From Malania oleifera (taxonomy: Eukaryota > Streptophyta > Magnoliopsida > Santalales > Ximeniaceae): a DNA stretch of 64,000 nucleotides. Shown one piece after another: positions 1-10,848 of this stretch. The notes under the pieces were generated by a model, which had not been told where the DNA came from, did no database searches, and saw nothing but the letters and a program-made list of their open reading frames with translations. The position numbers and the translations under genes are program-made. Where the stretch lies: positions 64,579,101 through 64,643,100 of the forward strand of contig NC_080428.1 in assembly GCF_029873635.1 (NCBI RefSeq). Direction: 5' to 3'. How positions within the stretch are numbered: position 1 is the stretch's first letter; each line of letters opens with the position of its first letter.

Positions 1-240
1 TTGAGTAAAGCCTTTCAAGATTACCTCAAGAGTCGCATTTGGTTTTAAAAACTCATTTACATCCAACGCTCTTACAACCTTCTGGCAAATCTACAAGATC
101 CCAAACTTCATTTTGTTCCATAGACTTTAACTCATCTTTCATAGCATCCATCCATTTATCAAAATTATCACAGCTAATGGTCTATGAAAAAGAAACTAGA
201 TCATTTTCAATTCCTAAGTCAAAATCTCACTCTCGAAGAT
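1..240 (-). pseudogene. Copia reverse transcriptase, N-terminal fragment
   Basis: Minus-strand translation of about 1-170 resembles the start of a Copia RVT_2 domain: a WMDAMKDEL motif, then a QNEVWDLVDLP motif and a GCK motif. In-frame stops follow the GCK motif. The catalytic part of RT would lie left of base 1. Only the domain identity is supported; the piece cannot be functional as it stands. Confidence 0.7.
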
Positions 241-432
241 AAACCACATAATTATCTGAGATAGCAAATCTCTTTTCTCTTTGAGATCATGTTAACACAA
301 CCTCTTGTGGTTTTTCTATAATATGTTCACTTTAAATAGTAGGAGTTGTAATTTCCTTAATTTCCACATTTAACGGAACCATACTCCCACTAGTTTCATC
401 ATTCTTAATGAACCTAACATTTCCAGTTTCAA

Positions 433-1394
433 CTATTCTGGTGGCATGATTATGATAATAAAATATATATACCCTTTCTTTTCTAGATAACGAATGAAAT
501 TACCACTGATTGTTCTTGCATCCAGCTTCTTTTCTTGTGGATTATAAACTTCAATTTCTACCTGACAACCCCAAACATATAGGTGTCGTAAATTAAGTTT
601 CCTGCCAGTCCAAAGCTCAAATGGTGTTTTTGGAACTGCTTTACAAGGAACACAGTTTAATACGTACATGGCAGTTTTTAAAGTATACATACACAATGAA
701 ATGGGTAAAGACTTTCTGCTTATTATGCTTCTAACCATATCCATCAGAGTCCTATTACACCATTCTGTTCTGGTGTACCTGACATTGTGTATTGAGCAAA
801 AATACCACGTTTTTCAAAGAATTTAGCAAATGGACCAAGAAGTTGTCTAGCTCTGTTATACCTTCCATAATATTCACCTCCTCTATCAGATCTAACAATT
901 TTCACCTTTCTATCTAATTGTCTTTCAACTTCATTTACATAAATCTCTAAAGTATTTACTACTTGAGATTTATCATGTAGCAAGTAGATATATCCATAAC
1001 GTGAAAAATCATCGATAAAAGTGATAAAATATCTATCATTACTAAAGGTATTTACATCAAAGGGTCTGCATATATTAGTGTGTATAATTTCTAGAAGCTG
1101 AGTGCTCCTTGTGGCTCCTTTCTTTGTGTTTCTTATCTGCTTTCCTTTGATACAATCTATACAAATATCAAGGTCAGTAAAATCCAAATCTGGAAGTATT
1201 TCATTCTTTACTAATTTTTTCAGTCTTTCTTTGGAAATATAACCTAGCCGTTTATGCCACAAACAAGCAAATTGTTCATTCACTAAACTTCGTTTAGTGT
1301 CAATACTATGACGTGAGGTTAAAAGTGTTTCAGCATAATGATTATCAAGTTTTAACTTATATAAACCATCACAAAGCATACCATAACCAACCAT
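433..1394 (-). pseudogene. Copia GAG-pre-integrase and integrase core, broken
   Basis: Two overlapping minus-strand frames (744-1394 and 433-744) together cover the pre-integrase segment (CLWHKRLGYIS, with a CIDCIKGKQ zinc-type cysteine pair) and the integrase core (YFITFIDDFSRYGYIYLL, VRSDRGGEYYGRY, GTPEQNGV). The first catalytic aspartate of the D,D,E triad appears as asparagine (IHTNICRPF, where the family has an aspartate). The residues after NGV have lost the usual AER glutamate and the frame changes there, near 744. Integrase activity is therefore not expected. It lies between the protease remnant (1395-1720) and the RT fragment (1-240). Confidence 0.82.
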
Positions 1395-1971
1395 ACTGGT
1401 ATCCTTTAATAAACTGAAACATCATTTATTAAAATTAAAAGTGTATCCAGAAACATCCAATTTAGATAATGAAGCTAAATTCCTAGAAATACTAGAAACA
1501 TAAAAAGTCTCATATAAATCCAAACAATAGCCAGTGTCAAGAATTAAACGATAAGTTCCAATAGCTTCAACTGGCACTTTTATTCTATTCCTCATGAAAA
1601 TAAACTTCTCATTTGGGTTTATGTTTCAGTTTTGTAAGAAATCCATGCATTATATTAGAAATATGAGTTGTACATGCATAATCAATCCACCAAATATTAT
1701 AAGGAACTTCTGCTAAATTTGATTCGAAACATACATAAGCACTAGGCTTACCCTTCTTTTCGAACCAAGCTTTTCGTTTCAAGTAGTACTTTTAGTAATG
1801 TCCATGTTTCCCACAGAAACGACACTTGTCCTTACTTGATACCTTCCTCTAGATATGGGAAGAGGATTCATTATCCTTTAAAGATCCTTTCCCCTTCCCA
1901 TGCTTCTTTACTTTCCTTTTAGATCCTTGATTGTTCACATAATGAATAGAGTGAATTCCTTTATTATTCAA
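1395..1971 (-). pseudogene. Copia zinc knuckle and aspartic protease remnant
   Basis: Reading leftwards on the minus strand, a CCHC knuckle starts near 1832 with CRFCGKHGHY and is then cut by a stop. About 100 bases further on is the protease active-site region WWIDYACTTHISN. Copia proteases normally read D-S-G or D-T-G here; this copy has D-Y-A, so the catalytic triplet is destroyed. The frame is interrupted several times. The order gag, knuckle, protease is still clear. Confidence 0.72.
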
Positions 1972-2535
1972 TCATGTTTCCTCTTGAACTAGCATACTGT
2001 GTAACTCATGCACATTCCATTTATCTTTCATGGTGTTATAATTCATTTGAAAAGCTCTATACTCAGTTGGTAATGAGTTTAAAATGAACTGAACAAGGAA
2101 ATTTTCATTCACATCCATTCCCAAAGTCTTAAGTTTTGCTGCAATATTTGTCATTTCAATAACATGCTCATGCATAGTACGTGAACCATCAAACTTCATG
2201 GTGGTTAACATACTCATTAATGTCCCAGCAAAAGACTTATCTGCTGTTTGGGAATGCTCTCCCACAAACTTTAAAAACTCTTTGGCACTTTCAGTTTAGG
2301 AATAGTTGTCTTGATGTTATTTACAATACTCATTCGCATAAACATCAAACTTAATTTGTTTGATCTTTTCCTATTATTATAATAGGTTATTTCTCTAGCA
2401 TTGCTAGAATCAGTAATAACAGCAGACTAATCATTTAAGAATGTCAAATCAAGATTCAATACACCGAGGTGAAATTGACCTTGGTTACTCCAATCCGCAA
2501 AATTCAACCCATTAAATGTTGGAACAGATAAAGCA
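1972..2535 (-). pseudogene. Copia gag (UBN2-type) remnant
   Basis: The open stretch 1972-2265 encodes a gag segment with MKFDGSRTMHEHVIEMTNIA and LPTEYRAFQMNYN, typical of the UBN2/gag-polypeptide family of plant Copia elements. Reading frames upstream to about 2535 continue the homology (a FNGLNFADWSNQGQFHL segment) but contain stops. It would be the capsid-like part of the polyprotein. It lies next to the zinc-knuckle remnant and downstream of the leader. Confidence 0.72.
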
Positions 2536-3378
2536 TGCTAGTGTAACGCTCCAGGCACATATACTACAAGAATTAAACACACTTAATGCTTGGAATGAAA
2601 TATTTATAAGATTACAAACATAAATATACTAATGTTTTCTTTTGGGAGAAACACTAATATAAAGAACTTTAAAATGATGCAAATTAAATACTTTGGTAAC
2701 ATTATATGCACTCATTATAAGTATCTATTATCTTTGGATAAATAGACAAAAGAATAATACACAATAATATTACCAAATCATTATTCTTATATTATAAGAA
2801 TAATTAATCGACCTTTGGGTGATTTTTTATGTCTTATAATAATTTTTAATATCATTCTAGCATAAACCATATGAGAAATTTACTTAATGATTTAATCACT
2901 TTGGTGATTGAAATTAAAATACTTTATAACATCACAATGTTAAAATATTGTAACATAAACATGCTAGCAGAATGCTAGCAGATTCATGTTAGCATGCATT
3001 AACATTATATATCCTATTGATTCTCACAGATCAGGTCATGAAAGCTATATAACTTTTGTAGCCCATTCATCTTATGCGTCACAAAAGGAATAAATTTATA
3101 CCTTCAGAAATAACATTTCTTTTACTTAAATAATTATAAAATCATTCTAGCCACTCAATCACATAATAACATTAATATATATTTGTATATATTTACCATC
3201 ACAACAAACGTTTTGCACCGTCAGACTTTATTAACCAAAGCGTACCACACTTACATCATTATACCTTAGAAAAACATAAGATTACTGTGCCTTGATTTAT
3301 TAACCAAAATTAATGGAACATGAACCTTTAATCATAATCGAAAATCATGCGTTTCTACAACTTTGCTCTGATGCCATA
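2536..3378 (-). other. Leader and primer-binding site of the left Copia element
   Basis: No coding potential was seen. On the minus strand the sequence TGGCATCAGAGC (3365-3376) follows the LTR end after a 2-base spacer. It is one base off the usual initiator-tRNA-Met PBS of plant Copia elements, TGGTATCAGAGC. The remaining roughly 830 bases are AT-rich 5' untranslated leader. Confidence 0.72.
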
Positions 3379-3834
3379 TGTAAGTTTATACACACACGGT
3401 AAACATGATTTATACGTCTTAATAACATGATTATTCATACGTCTTAATTTTAAGGACATTCGAAACTCATAATTTTACACAATAAATGTTAAAAGAAAAT
3501 CATACCTTGGTCCATAGCCTCCAAGCATATATCCTTAAACTGTATTTTTATCTCACAATCTTACGCTTCCTTATGCTCTATCTTAATTTGATGAAAATCT
3601 TAGCAAAAGCTTTCTAGGTTGAGATAAGACCAGCCTCAAACCTCCTTTATATATTCATCACCTTCGTCAAGTGATTAATTAACATACATAATTGATTATA
3701 ATTATAAACTTCTCATATTCTAAGATATTATTATTAAAAATTATGATAACATTATTATATTTAATATTAAAGACCTTTCATATTACCTCAATAAATATGA
3801 TCATAATTTTATTTGAGACAATTAATGTCTTACA
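3379..3834 (-). repeat. 5' LTR (456 bp) of the left Copia element
   Basis: The LTR is bounded by the inverted ends TGTAAG (3379-3384) and CTTACA (3829-3834) and adjoins the PBS. A TATA box on the minus strand (TATATAAAG, 3646-3655) fits a U3 promoter. The partner LTR is outside the window, so the boundaries rest on terminal symmetry and PBS position only. Confidence 0.7.
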
Positions 3835-3972
3835 TGAGGTACTCAAAAATCAATAGTTATTGTCAGTCACTTTTCTTGTTAAAGGGAAAGAAAAACTAAT
3901 ATGGCAGGACTCGACTTTGAACCAGGCAACTGAACAAGAGACACAATGTCAGTCAAAGACTAACTCCTATGC
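3835..3972. other. Short spacer between Copia LTR and Mutator-like element
   Basis: There is no convincing gene in this short stretch, which separates the LTR end at 3834 from the target-site duplication that starts at 3973. Confidence 0.5.
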
Positions 3973-3982
3973 AGAAAAAGAC

Positions 3983-4338
3983 GAGTTTTTTTTTTTTTTT
4001 TTTCTGAATTTATCATTTTTTTTTAAAAAATATATTAAATAATACCTTTCTTGGAAAAATAATTTCTGAAATAATCCTAATGTAATCTCGCTACTTGAAG
4101 TCGCGAGATTTAAACAAATCTCGCTACTTCAAGTAGCGAGATTTAAGCAAATCTCGTTATTTCAAGTAACGAGATTTGCCACGTGTCATTTCGGGAATTA
4201 TTTTTATAAAAAATATATTATTTAATATATATATATTAAAAAGTAATAAATCAATAAATAAATTCTTCTGCGTAATAAATCAGGAAATAAATTCTTTTAA
4301 TATATTTTTTAAAAAAATGATAAATCGGGAAATAAAAC
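3983..4338 (+). repeat. Left TIR of the Mutator-like element
   Basis: It begins GAGTTTTTT and contains three consecutive palindromes between about 4084 and 4177. The best are 4116-4144 and 4149-4177, each 29 bases with arms pairing around a single central base. CACGTG follows at 4180-4185. The right TIR repeats this in reverse order with substitutions. Confidence 0.85.
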
Positions 4339-4811
4339 AAAATTTAATTCTTTCTCTTATTACTTTTGGAACAATAAATTTTTGAAAAAAAGAAAATTCC
4401 TATTTAATTATATCTATTTTTTTTCTATTTAATATATTTTTGAAATTTTTTTTACTTAAAATTATTGTTTTGTTCACTAGATTTAAAGATTCTTTTTAGA
4501 ACGATTTAAAAATGGGACAAGTGTTAAATATTTTTATTTAGTCTATCTTATATCAATAAAGAAAATGTATAGACGATATCCATTTCTCTATTTGGTTTAT
4601 AACAAAAATAAAATTTCTACATAAGATTATCATGGGTTGCATGAAATTAAAATTTTCATATTTTATGAGCATTGTCATATGTGAGCATAAAGATAAGAGT
4701 GTCACATTTTTTAAAATTTTATATTCCTCAAAATATAAAAATTGTCATCATATATGGCTTTCTAACCACCAGTTAAATGTAAAAATAAATATCATGAAGA
4801 CTTTGAAAAAA

Positions 4812-5312
4812 TATTAAGGGTCTATTTAGTTATGGAAAATATTTTTAATTTTTATTTTTAGTTTAAAAAAATATTTAAAAAATAGCTAATGTTTCATTTT
4901 TTAGAAATTTTTTCTAAAATAAATTAACAGTTTAAAAAATTTGACACTATTTTCTTGTAGAAATAGTTCTATTTTTTTAAAATAATTAAAAATGACGTTC
5001 TTTAATTTTTTAAATTCATATAGAAAAGGTTCCAATAAATTCTTGAGAGCATGCATTCATATAATAAATTTTGATTTGTGAATTCAAATCCAAAATTAGT
5101 GATAAAAAATATTAACTTATATAATTTATTTTTTTTTTAAAAATTACTTTAATAATTATTTAAAAATCTTAAAATTACAAATAAACAATTATTTTGACTT
5201 TTTAAACAAAATATTTATTTTCTAACTATTTAATATGAATCTTAAAAACTAGAAAATCAATTATAATTTTAAAAAATAAAAAATAGAAATGTTTTCCACA
5301 ACTAAACTAGGG
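4812..5312. mobile_element. Possible hAT-like MITE nested in the Mutator-like element
   Basis: The sequence starting GGGTCTATTTAG near 4816 is matched in inverted orientation by the stretch ending CTAAACTAGGG near 5311, over about 30-40 bases, with the interior AT-rich. TIRs of the form GGGTCTxTTTAGTTxTGGAAAA are common in plant hAT MITEs. Target duplications could not be resolved, so this is tentative. Confidence 0.45.
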
Positions 5313-5649
5313 TGGTGCTTGATAATTGGGACTATAGGAATTGAAATTAAAATAATTGATTCCCGTTCCCAATGTTTGCTTATTAGAAATTTTATTCCAA
5401 TTCCGCATGCAAAATGAGATTTCCCCTTTTGTCTATATTTTGATTCCTACCTCTTCGGAATCAAATCCTGATTCTTGAAAACACAATATTTATTACAATA
5501 TAAAAATTTATATATAATATATATTACATAAATTTTAAAAATAATATTAATATTATGATATCATTATTAATATTTTTATTATATATAATAATATTATAGC
5601 ATATAAAAATTTATAGAAAGAATTTATTTCCCAATTTATTACGCAGAAG

Positions 5650-5977
5650 ATGTATTTCCCGATTTATCATTTTAAAAAATATATATATTGAAAGAATTTT
5701 TTTTTATTTATTACGCAAAAGAATTTATTTCCTAATTTATCATTTTTAAAATATATATATATATATAATAAATAATATCTTTTTTGGGAAAATAATTCCT
5801 GAAATAACACGTGGCAAATCTCGCCATTTGAAGTAGTGAGATTTGTTAGCGAAATTTGTTTAAATCTCGCTACTCCAAGTAGGGAGATTACATTAGGATT
5901 ATTCCGAGAATTATTTTCCCAAGAAATGTATTATTTAGTATATTTTTTTAAAAAACGAATAAATTGGGAAAAAACTC
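5650..5977 (-). repeat. Right TIR of the Mutator-like element
   Basis: It is the reverse complement of the left TIR, with two or three decayed palindromes at about 5815-5892 and CACGTG at 5807-5812. It ends AAAAAACTC, immediately followed by the second copy of the 10-bp target duplication. Confidence 0.85.
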
Positions 5978-5987
5978 AGAAAAAGAC

Positions 5988-6888
5988 AGCCAATAATCCA
6001 TGCCAGTAACATCATTTTTCCAAACAAATTTGTGACATTGGCCATTTCATACATTAAATAAAACTTTAGAATCAGTACATCATCAATTAGTGAATACATA
6101 ATTCCCATACACATTTTCATATTCCATTTTTAAAATAAATATTTCTTTGATTAATGTTTCTATATCTATCAATTATGCTACCTATTTTACTCACCCACGT
6201 GAATATGTCTTAGCTTTTTTCTTTCTTTTCTAAAATTTGAGATTAGGAGGAAGATCAAGTGCTCTAGTACTTTGCTACCTCGATCAAACTTGTGGATCAC
6301 ATTAATTTCTTCTCAAGAATTTAATTGTTTTTCTATTTTTATTATAAAATATTCATATATAAAGAAAACTTTGTATTTGAAGATGCTACAATTAAACCCA
6401 AGCTCTAAAAAAGATTGTTCTTCTAAAATTTTATTTGATTATATTAATAGATTTTTGTAGGACAAAGACTATTGGAAAGGCAGTATGGAACAATTGGTTG
6501 GTCCCAACTAGTTGAGAATTAGAGGTTGAGGTGTTCTATGACCAATTTGTATAATGAAGGTTAATCAACTTTGGTGCACTGACCCCAATATTAACAACAT
6601 TATTAAAAGCGAATGTTAATTTACGTATGAGTATGGAATTCAGATCATAGAGTTTGATTTGTGTGCTTTTTATATATTGAGTTTCTCCCGAATCTATACA
6701 AATCCAAATTCATGATCATAAATGCTATCTTATATAATTACTAAGAAATTGAAAATAAAGTTATATTTTTTTGTAATTATTTTGAAAAATCTAAATAAAA
6801 ATTTAAAAGAACTATTTTGCAACTAAATAAACTCTTCATTTTCTACACTTTTAGTATGAATCTTGAAGAACTAAAAAAATAAGATGAT

Positions 6889-6935
<47 letters not shown>

Positions 6936-7590
6936 AAAAAACGAGAATAAATAATTGGAAATTATATTTTCCACAACTAAATGGGTTCCAACTTTTGGTA
7001 TAGGATTAAAGAATTAAAACGACCTTAGAATGCAGAATACAATGATACACCATTAAGATACAATTATTTAATGATATTAACTTTTCTTTTAAAAGGCATG
7101 AAATTGTAATTGGTTTAATCACTATATATGGAAAACAATTTGTACTTTTCCTTTTTAGTTCTTAAAAAATTTAATAAAAATATCACTTGATTGCTCTTTT
7201 TTTTTTCTTGCATTTATATAAGAAACCTAAGATATGTCTTTCTCATTGTTTTTAAGTTCTCCATATAAGGTGTTAGAAAAGTTATGAAAAAAAAGACAGG
7301 TGATATTTTTCCTATTTTTTTTTGAAGAATTAAAAAGCTTTTAAAATATTTTTCCATAATTGATAAAAACCAATAAATCCAATTTAATATATATCTCAGT
7401 GAAAATCTGCTTTAATTTGAAAACGTACATACACATTAAGGTCTTAAAGTAGAAATATTTGATTGCACAAATAAATGATGACAAGAAATAGGAAAAATGG
7501 TGGCAAGTTATGGTATGTAATAATATATAGAAATATTTTAGTAATATCGATAATAAATGTCGATTCAAAACTTCATGACAACTCTAACTC
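5988..7590 (+). repeat. Duplicated unit A upstream of gene copy 1
   Basis: From about 6040 this stretch aligns with 33610-35190 (for example the matching runs near 6100-6250 and 33640-33790, and 6990-7590 and 34670-35190), with many small indels. It is the upstream flank of the small gene and holds no other convincing coding sequence. One difference is an AT microsatellite at 6892-6932. Confidence 0.8.
6892..6932. repeat. (TA)n microsatellite
   Basis: An uninterrupted TA dinucleotide run of about 41 bases. The corresponding site in the duplicate (about 34589-34608) has a short T-rich tract instead. Confidence 0.95.
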
Positions 7591-7597
7591 TATATAA
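7591..7597 (+). promoter_or_regulatory. TATA box of gene copy 1
   Basis: TATATAA lies 72 bases upstream of the ATG at 7669. The surrounding sequence, including a purine-rich leader just before the ATG, is nearly identical at 35195-35271 in front of gene copy 2. Conservation at two loci in the right position supports a core promoter. Confidence 0.7.
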
Positions 7598-7668
7598 ACC
7601 ACAAGGCTTACACTCAATCTCATACCAAAATTCATTTTAGAGAGAAAGAGTGGGGGAAAAGAAAGAAA

Positions 7669-9062
7669 ATGATTCTTGCTGAAGCCTTGAAGTTTATGGC
7701 ATCCATAGTAGATGGTTCATTACTATTGGGAGATTTCAATTGGAAAAAATTTTGCTTGAAGCTGAAAGATGAGAGGAAGAATTTTGTTCGTGGCAACTCG
7801 CTCAACAGTACTTAGATTCGCAATAAACTATTTTCATGTTTGTGATGTTGAAAATAATGTTGATCACCATGGTTGTATCTGCTTTATTAATATGCTCTTC
7901 CAATGTATTTAATTTTTAATGTCTCGTTTATGTTTTTTATAATTCTATGTTATAGTACAAAAATCTATGTTCTGTACTTGCATGGGGCATTCTTGAAGAC
8001 TAATCAAATTTTGATTTGCGTGTTTATGTGAAAATTAATAATTTTAATTTATGTTTTATCAAAATTCATATAAATCAAAATACATTTTTCGTAAAAACTC
8101 CCATTCCAAGTTTGTAACTTTGAGATTTGAATTTTGAATTTGAATGTATGGATTTAGATAAACTATTATGCAAAATTGTAAACCCTATGTTTGGAAAAAC
8201 TTTAAATTTAGAGTTATGGTAAATTTAGATAAGATGTAATATAAAATTATATTTAAATTTATCCAAATGCACCTAAATGCACCATTAAGTTTTATCTAAA
8301 TTCGCATAAATTAAAAATCTAAATCTAAATTAATTCTATACTTTGTTTACACTCAGATTAGATTTGAACTTTGAATTTCAAATTTTTTATTTTAAACAAG
8401 TGGGAGTCTTTGATTTTAGCTATCTAGGATATAATAATAATAAGAGATAAATTCCCAATAACGAATGTTGGGTCGTCTTTAATCTTTGAAAGCTTGATGG
8501 ATCATAGAATTTTAGTAAAAAGTCGTTATTTTACACATTACTATTCTAAAAAGTAGTTTTTTTTTTTAATTATTTTAAAATATTGAAATAAAAAAATAAA
8601 ACTATTTTTTAAAGCTGAACGAAATCTTTCCTAAGGTTTCAAAATCTCAGGAACTCCCTTAAGGTTTATCAAAATGACACAAACCTCCTCTTCTATTTTA
8701 CAAAAAGACAAATTTTTTGAGGAAATGTTTGTATTTTTTTTAGCAAATATGAGAAAAGGTTTGTGACATTTTTAAAACCTTGAAAAAGGTTTGTATTATT
8801 TTTGACAAACCTTAGAAAAACTTTCTCTATAATTTTTGAAACCTTAAGGAAAATCTCAATACTTTTACCAAACCTTTGCCTTTTATCCTTTTACTAATCA
8901 AAGACTCAAGATCCTTGAATTTTCAGATTGCTCGGAGCAGTGATCACATTTTCAGATCAAGCCAAGATAGAACCATCCTTGACCATTCAGCTTCAAGAAT
9001 TCAAAATTACAGGAGTAGAACTAGTCTTTCTTCCTAATGATACTTGTGCAGTGAAGAGTTAA
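7669..9062 (+). CDS. Unrecognised two-exon small gene, copy 1 (predicted 81 aa)
   Basis: Exon 1 is 7669-7807 and begins MILAEALKFMASIVDG. A GT donor at 7808 and an AG acceptor at 8954-8955, after a T-rich tract, give a phase-1 intron of 1148 bp. Exon 2 is 8956-9062, contains QAKIEPSLTIQLQEFKIT and ends in TAA. I do not recognise the family; the protein is small, has no evident signal peptide or membrane helix, and is Lys/Leu rich. Support comes from copy 2 (35272-57243): exon 1 has no indels, with five synonymous and five non-synonymous differences. The donor is identical, and exon 2 keeps the same frame although the acceptor region changed. TATA box and leader are also shared. The alternative is an unspliced 48-codon ORF ending at the TAG at 7813-7815. 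It could also be a relic of a longer gene. Transcription is not shown by the sequence. Confidence 0.5.
8627..8853. mobile_element. Possible MITE in the intron of gene copy 1
   Basis: The inverted ends TTTCCTAAGGTTTCAAAA (from 8627) and its near complement ending at 8853 enclose about 227 bp with further internal inverted pieces (AAACCTTG and AAGGTTT). The element is absent from the corresponding intron of copy 2 (56819-57109). The target duplication is ambiguous (ATC or AAATC). Confidence 0.5.
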
Positions 9063-9178
9063 GAATGTAAATACCCAATTGACAAAGCAGGAATTGCCAC
9101 CATCGCTGATCTATAGACATACCAAAAGATTAGAACTGTCATAGTCTTCTCTGACCCTTGAGCTGTCATTCCAAACCA
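9063..9178. other. 3' flank of gene copy 1 up to the Copia-A insertion
   Basis: This is 116 bases after the stop codon, ending in the target-site duplication AACCA (9174-9178). The flank resumes at 31781 beyond the inserted Copia element. Confidence 0.7.
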
Positions 9179-9598
9179 TCTTAGGAAATTTTAATTTCTT
9201 ATCGTGGGCTCACATATTTAAGAATAATTATTTTATTGGGTCATTTTAACATTTGTTGGGCATGGACTTTGTAATGTGTAGAAGCCCAATGCTAAATTAA
9301 TTTAGGACTGATGAACTTCAAAAATTATCCTAATATATAAAGAAAGTATAATAGGGTTGTGATCCCCAAGTCAAATCAAAAACAGTTTTCACGTTGTTAC
9401 TTTCCCCATCCAAAGAGAAAAACACAAGAGACACTCAGGGATTTGATTATGAAAAATCAAAACTCTCTGCTAAAGGCTATTGGACAATCAAATTAGACAC
9501 ATCTATGAATCCAAGTATTTATTCCGCATTTAGTTTTCCTAATTGAATAACATAATTATTTAAGTTATTTGATTTATGGATTAAAATTAATTTCAACA
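9179..9598 (+). repeat. 5' LTR of Copia-A
   Basis: A 420-bp LTR ending CAACA, followed by AG and the PBS TGGTATCAGAG at 9601-9611 (initiator tRNA-Met type). The first bases read TCTTAGG where the 3' LTR reads TGTTAGG. A TATA-like TATATAAAG occurs near 9336. Many substitutions and indels separate it from the 3' LTR, so the insertion is not recent. Confidence 0.88.
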
Positions 9599-10420
9599 AG
9601 TGGTATCAGAGTCTAATCATGTTGTTAATTAAAAAACTGTACATGATCTAAGAATGATATTGATTGTATTAAAATCCTAAATTTAGGTTTTGCATGATAA
9701 AATTTAAAGAAAACTTAAATTTGATGTGTTGTTGCATGATTTTATGGATTAACATATTTTAGGATTAAAGAAATTTTATATGCTATGGTTCAAATCATGC
9801 TTCTCCCTGCATGTGGAATGGACAATTGTGATGTCCAATGCAACTACGGTGAACCTATTATGTGCATTATTACAAGGCTGTTAACACTGGCATTTGCTAA
9901 TGCATGGAAAGCTCCTTAATTTTACAATTTTAAAAGATTTGGATGCCCTATCATTACCTGTTTGTTTATCTTAGCAATTTGTGTGGCCCACGATTTTGGA
10001 ATTTGAAATCATTTTCATCATCATCATTTTATGAATTTTAAAGAGAAGGAAAAGATTTCAGGCACATCAGTCCCGAGTGAAACGCAGAAATTAAATTTTC
10101 TGGAGGAGTTTTTTTTTTTTTTATAAAAATAAATAAATAATAGCCTAGATTCCCTAGAAATTGTGCATGGTATATGCATGGGAAAAAAAAATTAAGGTAA
10201 TTTGTGCATGCCTACTATTTCACTATAAGTATATTAAAGCAATAAGTTGTCAAAGTAACCTCTATTATATAAATGCATTTATATTGAAATATTAAGGACA
10301 CATATGTGTTATTTGTGCGAGTAATGATCGGCCCAAAGAAAGGTCATTATTAGGCCAAATAACTTGCATATTTGTGGTGATAAATACGTTACAATTGTTA
10401 GGTTATACATGTGAATAATA
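9599..10420 (+). other. Leader region of Copia-A
   Basis: It contains the PBS at 9601-9611 and about 800 bp of AT-rich sequence without a recognisable gag. A poly-T stretch lies at 10110-10123. It ends where a chromovirus-type LTR begins at 10421. Confidence 0.6.
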
Positions 10421-10475
10421 TGTAAGAACCCGACTCGAGTTAGGTGAATTATATAAATAAGAAAAGAGAAGGAAA

Positions 10476-10848
10476 TGATGGGTGGAGAGGAACACTCAGT
10501 CACTGGCTGTGACTGAAACCCAGTGAGGATAAATTCCAAACAAGTATATTTCAATCTGAAACAATAATACAGAGGAATTCAAAAACAAAATCTCTCGCTC
10601 ACTCACTGGCTTTCAACTCTCAATACACCACATTTACAATGCACACATACTCACCTATTTATAGCAATTACAGAAACCAAATAATCAATAATGGTGGGAA
10701 TTTAAACTTCAACGATTGTGGCTGGTTTGGTAAGGTTGGTGGCCAAATCTTGCTTAACTTCAATGGAGGTGGGCTGCCAGTTGATGAAGCTTCTACAGTC
10801 AAATTTTTGCTGCTACCGTCCCACTGTTCTCAAGTTTAATGTTCAACA
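10476..10848 (-). repeat. 3' LTR of Copia-B
   Basis: On the minus strand it begins TGTTGAACATTAAAC and ends CCACCCATCA. A TATA box (CTATAAATAG) lies near 10654-10664. The pol stop codon (10836-10838) falls inside this LTR. Confidence 0.95.

Larger units (their letters stand above)
1..3834 (-). mobile_element. Decayed Ty1/copia element, 5' part, running off the left edge
   Basis: On the minus strand, reading right to left, the order is LTR, PBS, gag, zinc knuckle, protease, integrase and the start of reverse transcriptase. Protease before integrase before RT is the Ty1/copia order. Every coding domain is interrupted and several catalytic residues are lost, so this is an old inactive copy. The 3' half and the second LTR lie outside the window, so the target duplication cannot be checked. 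The bases after the LTR at 3835-3839 read tgagg and would be one half of it. Confidence 0.88.
3983..5977. mobile_element. Non-autonomous Mutator-like element with long terminal inverted repeats
   Basis: A perfect 10-bp direct repeat, AGAAAAAGAC, flanks the element (3973-3982 and 5978-5987). Inside it are inverted repeats about 330-355 bp long (3983 to about 4338, and about 5650-5977). Long TIRs with 9-11-bp duplications are the signature of plant Mutator-like elements. No transposase is visible: the interior is AT-rich with no open frame longer than about 70 codons. Each TIR contains an array of short palindromes followed by a G-box core, CACGTG (4180-4185 and 5807-5812). Confidence 0.85.

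Noticed and set aside
6272-6460. Possible small gene upstream of copy 1
   Set aside because: The homologous stretch near 33820-33960 does not keep the frame, so it is not conserved.
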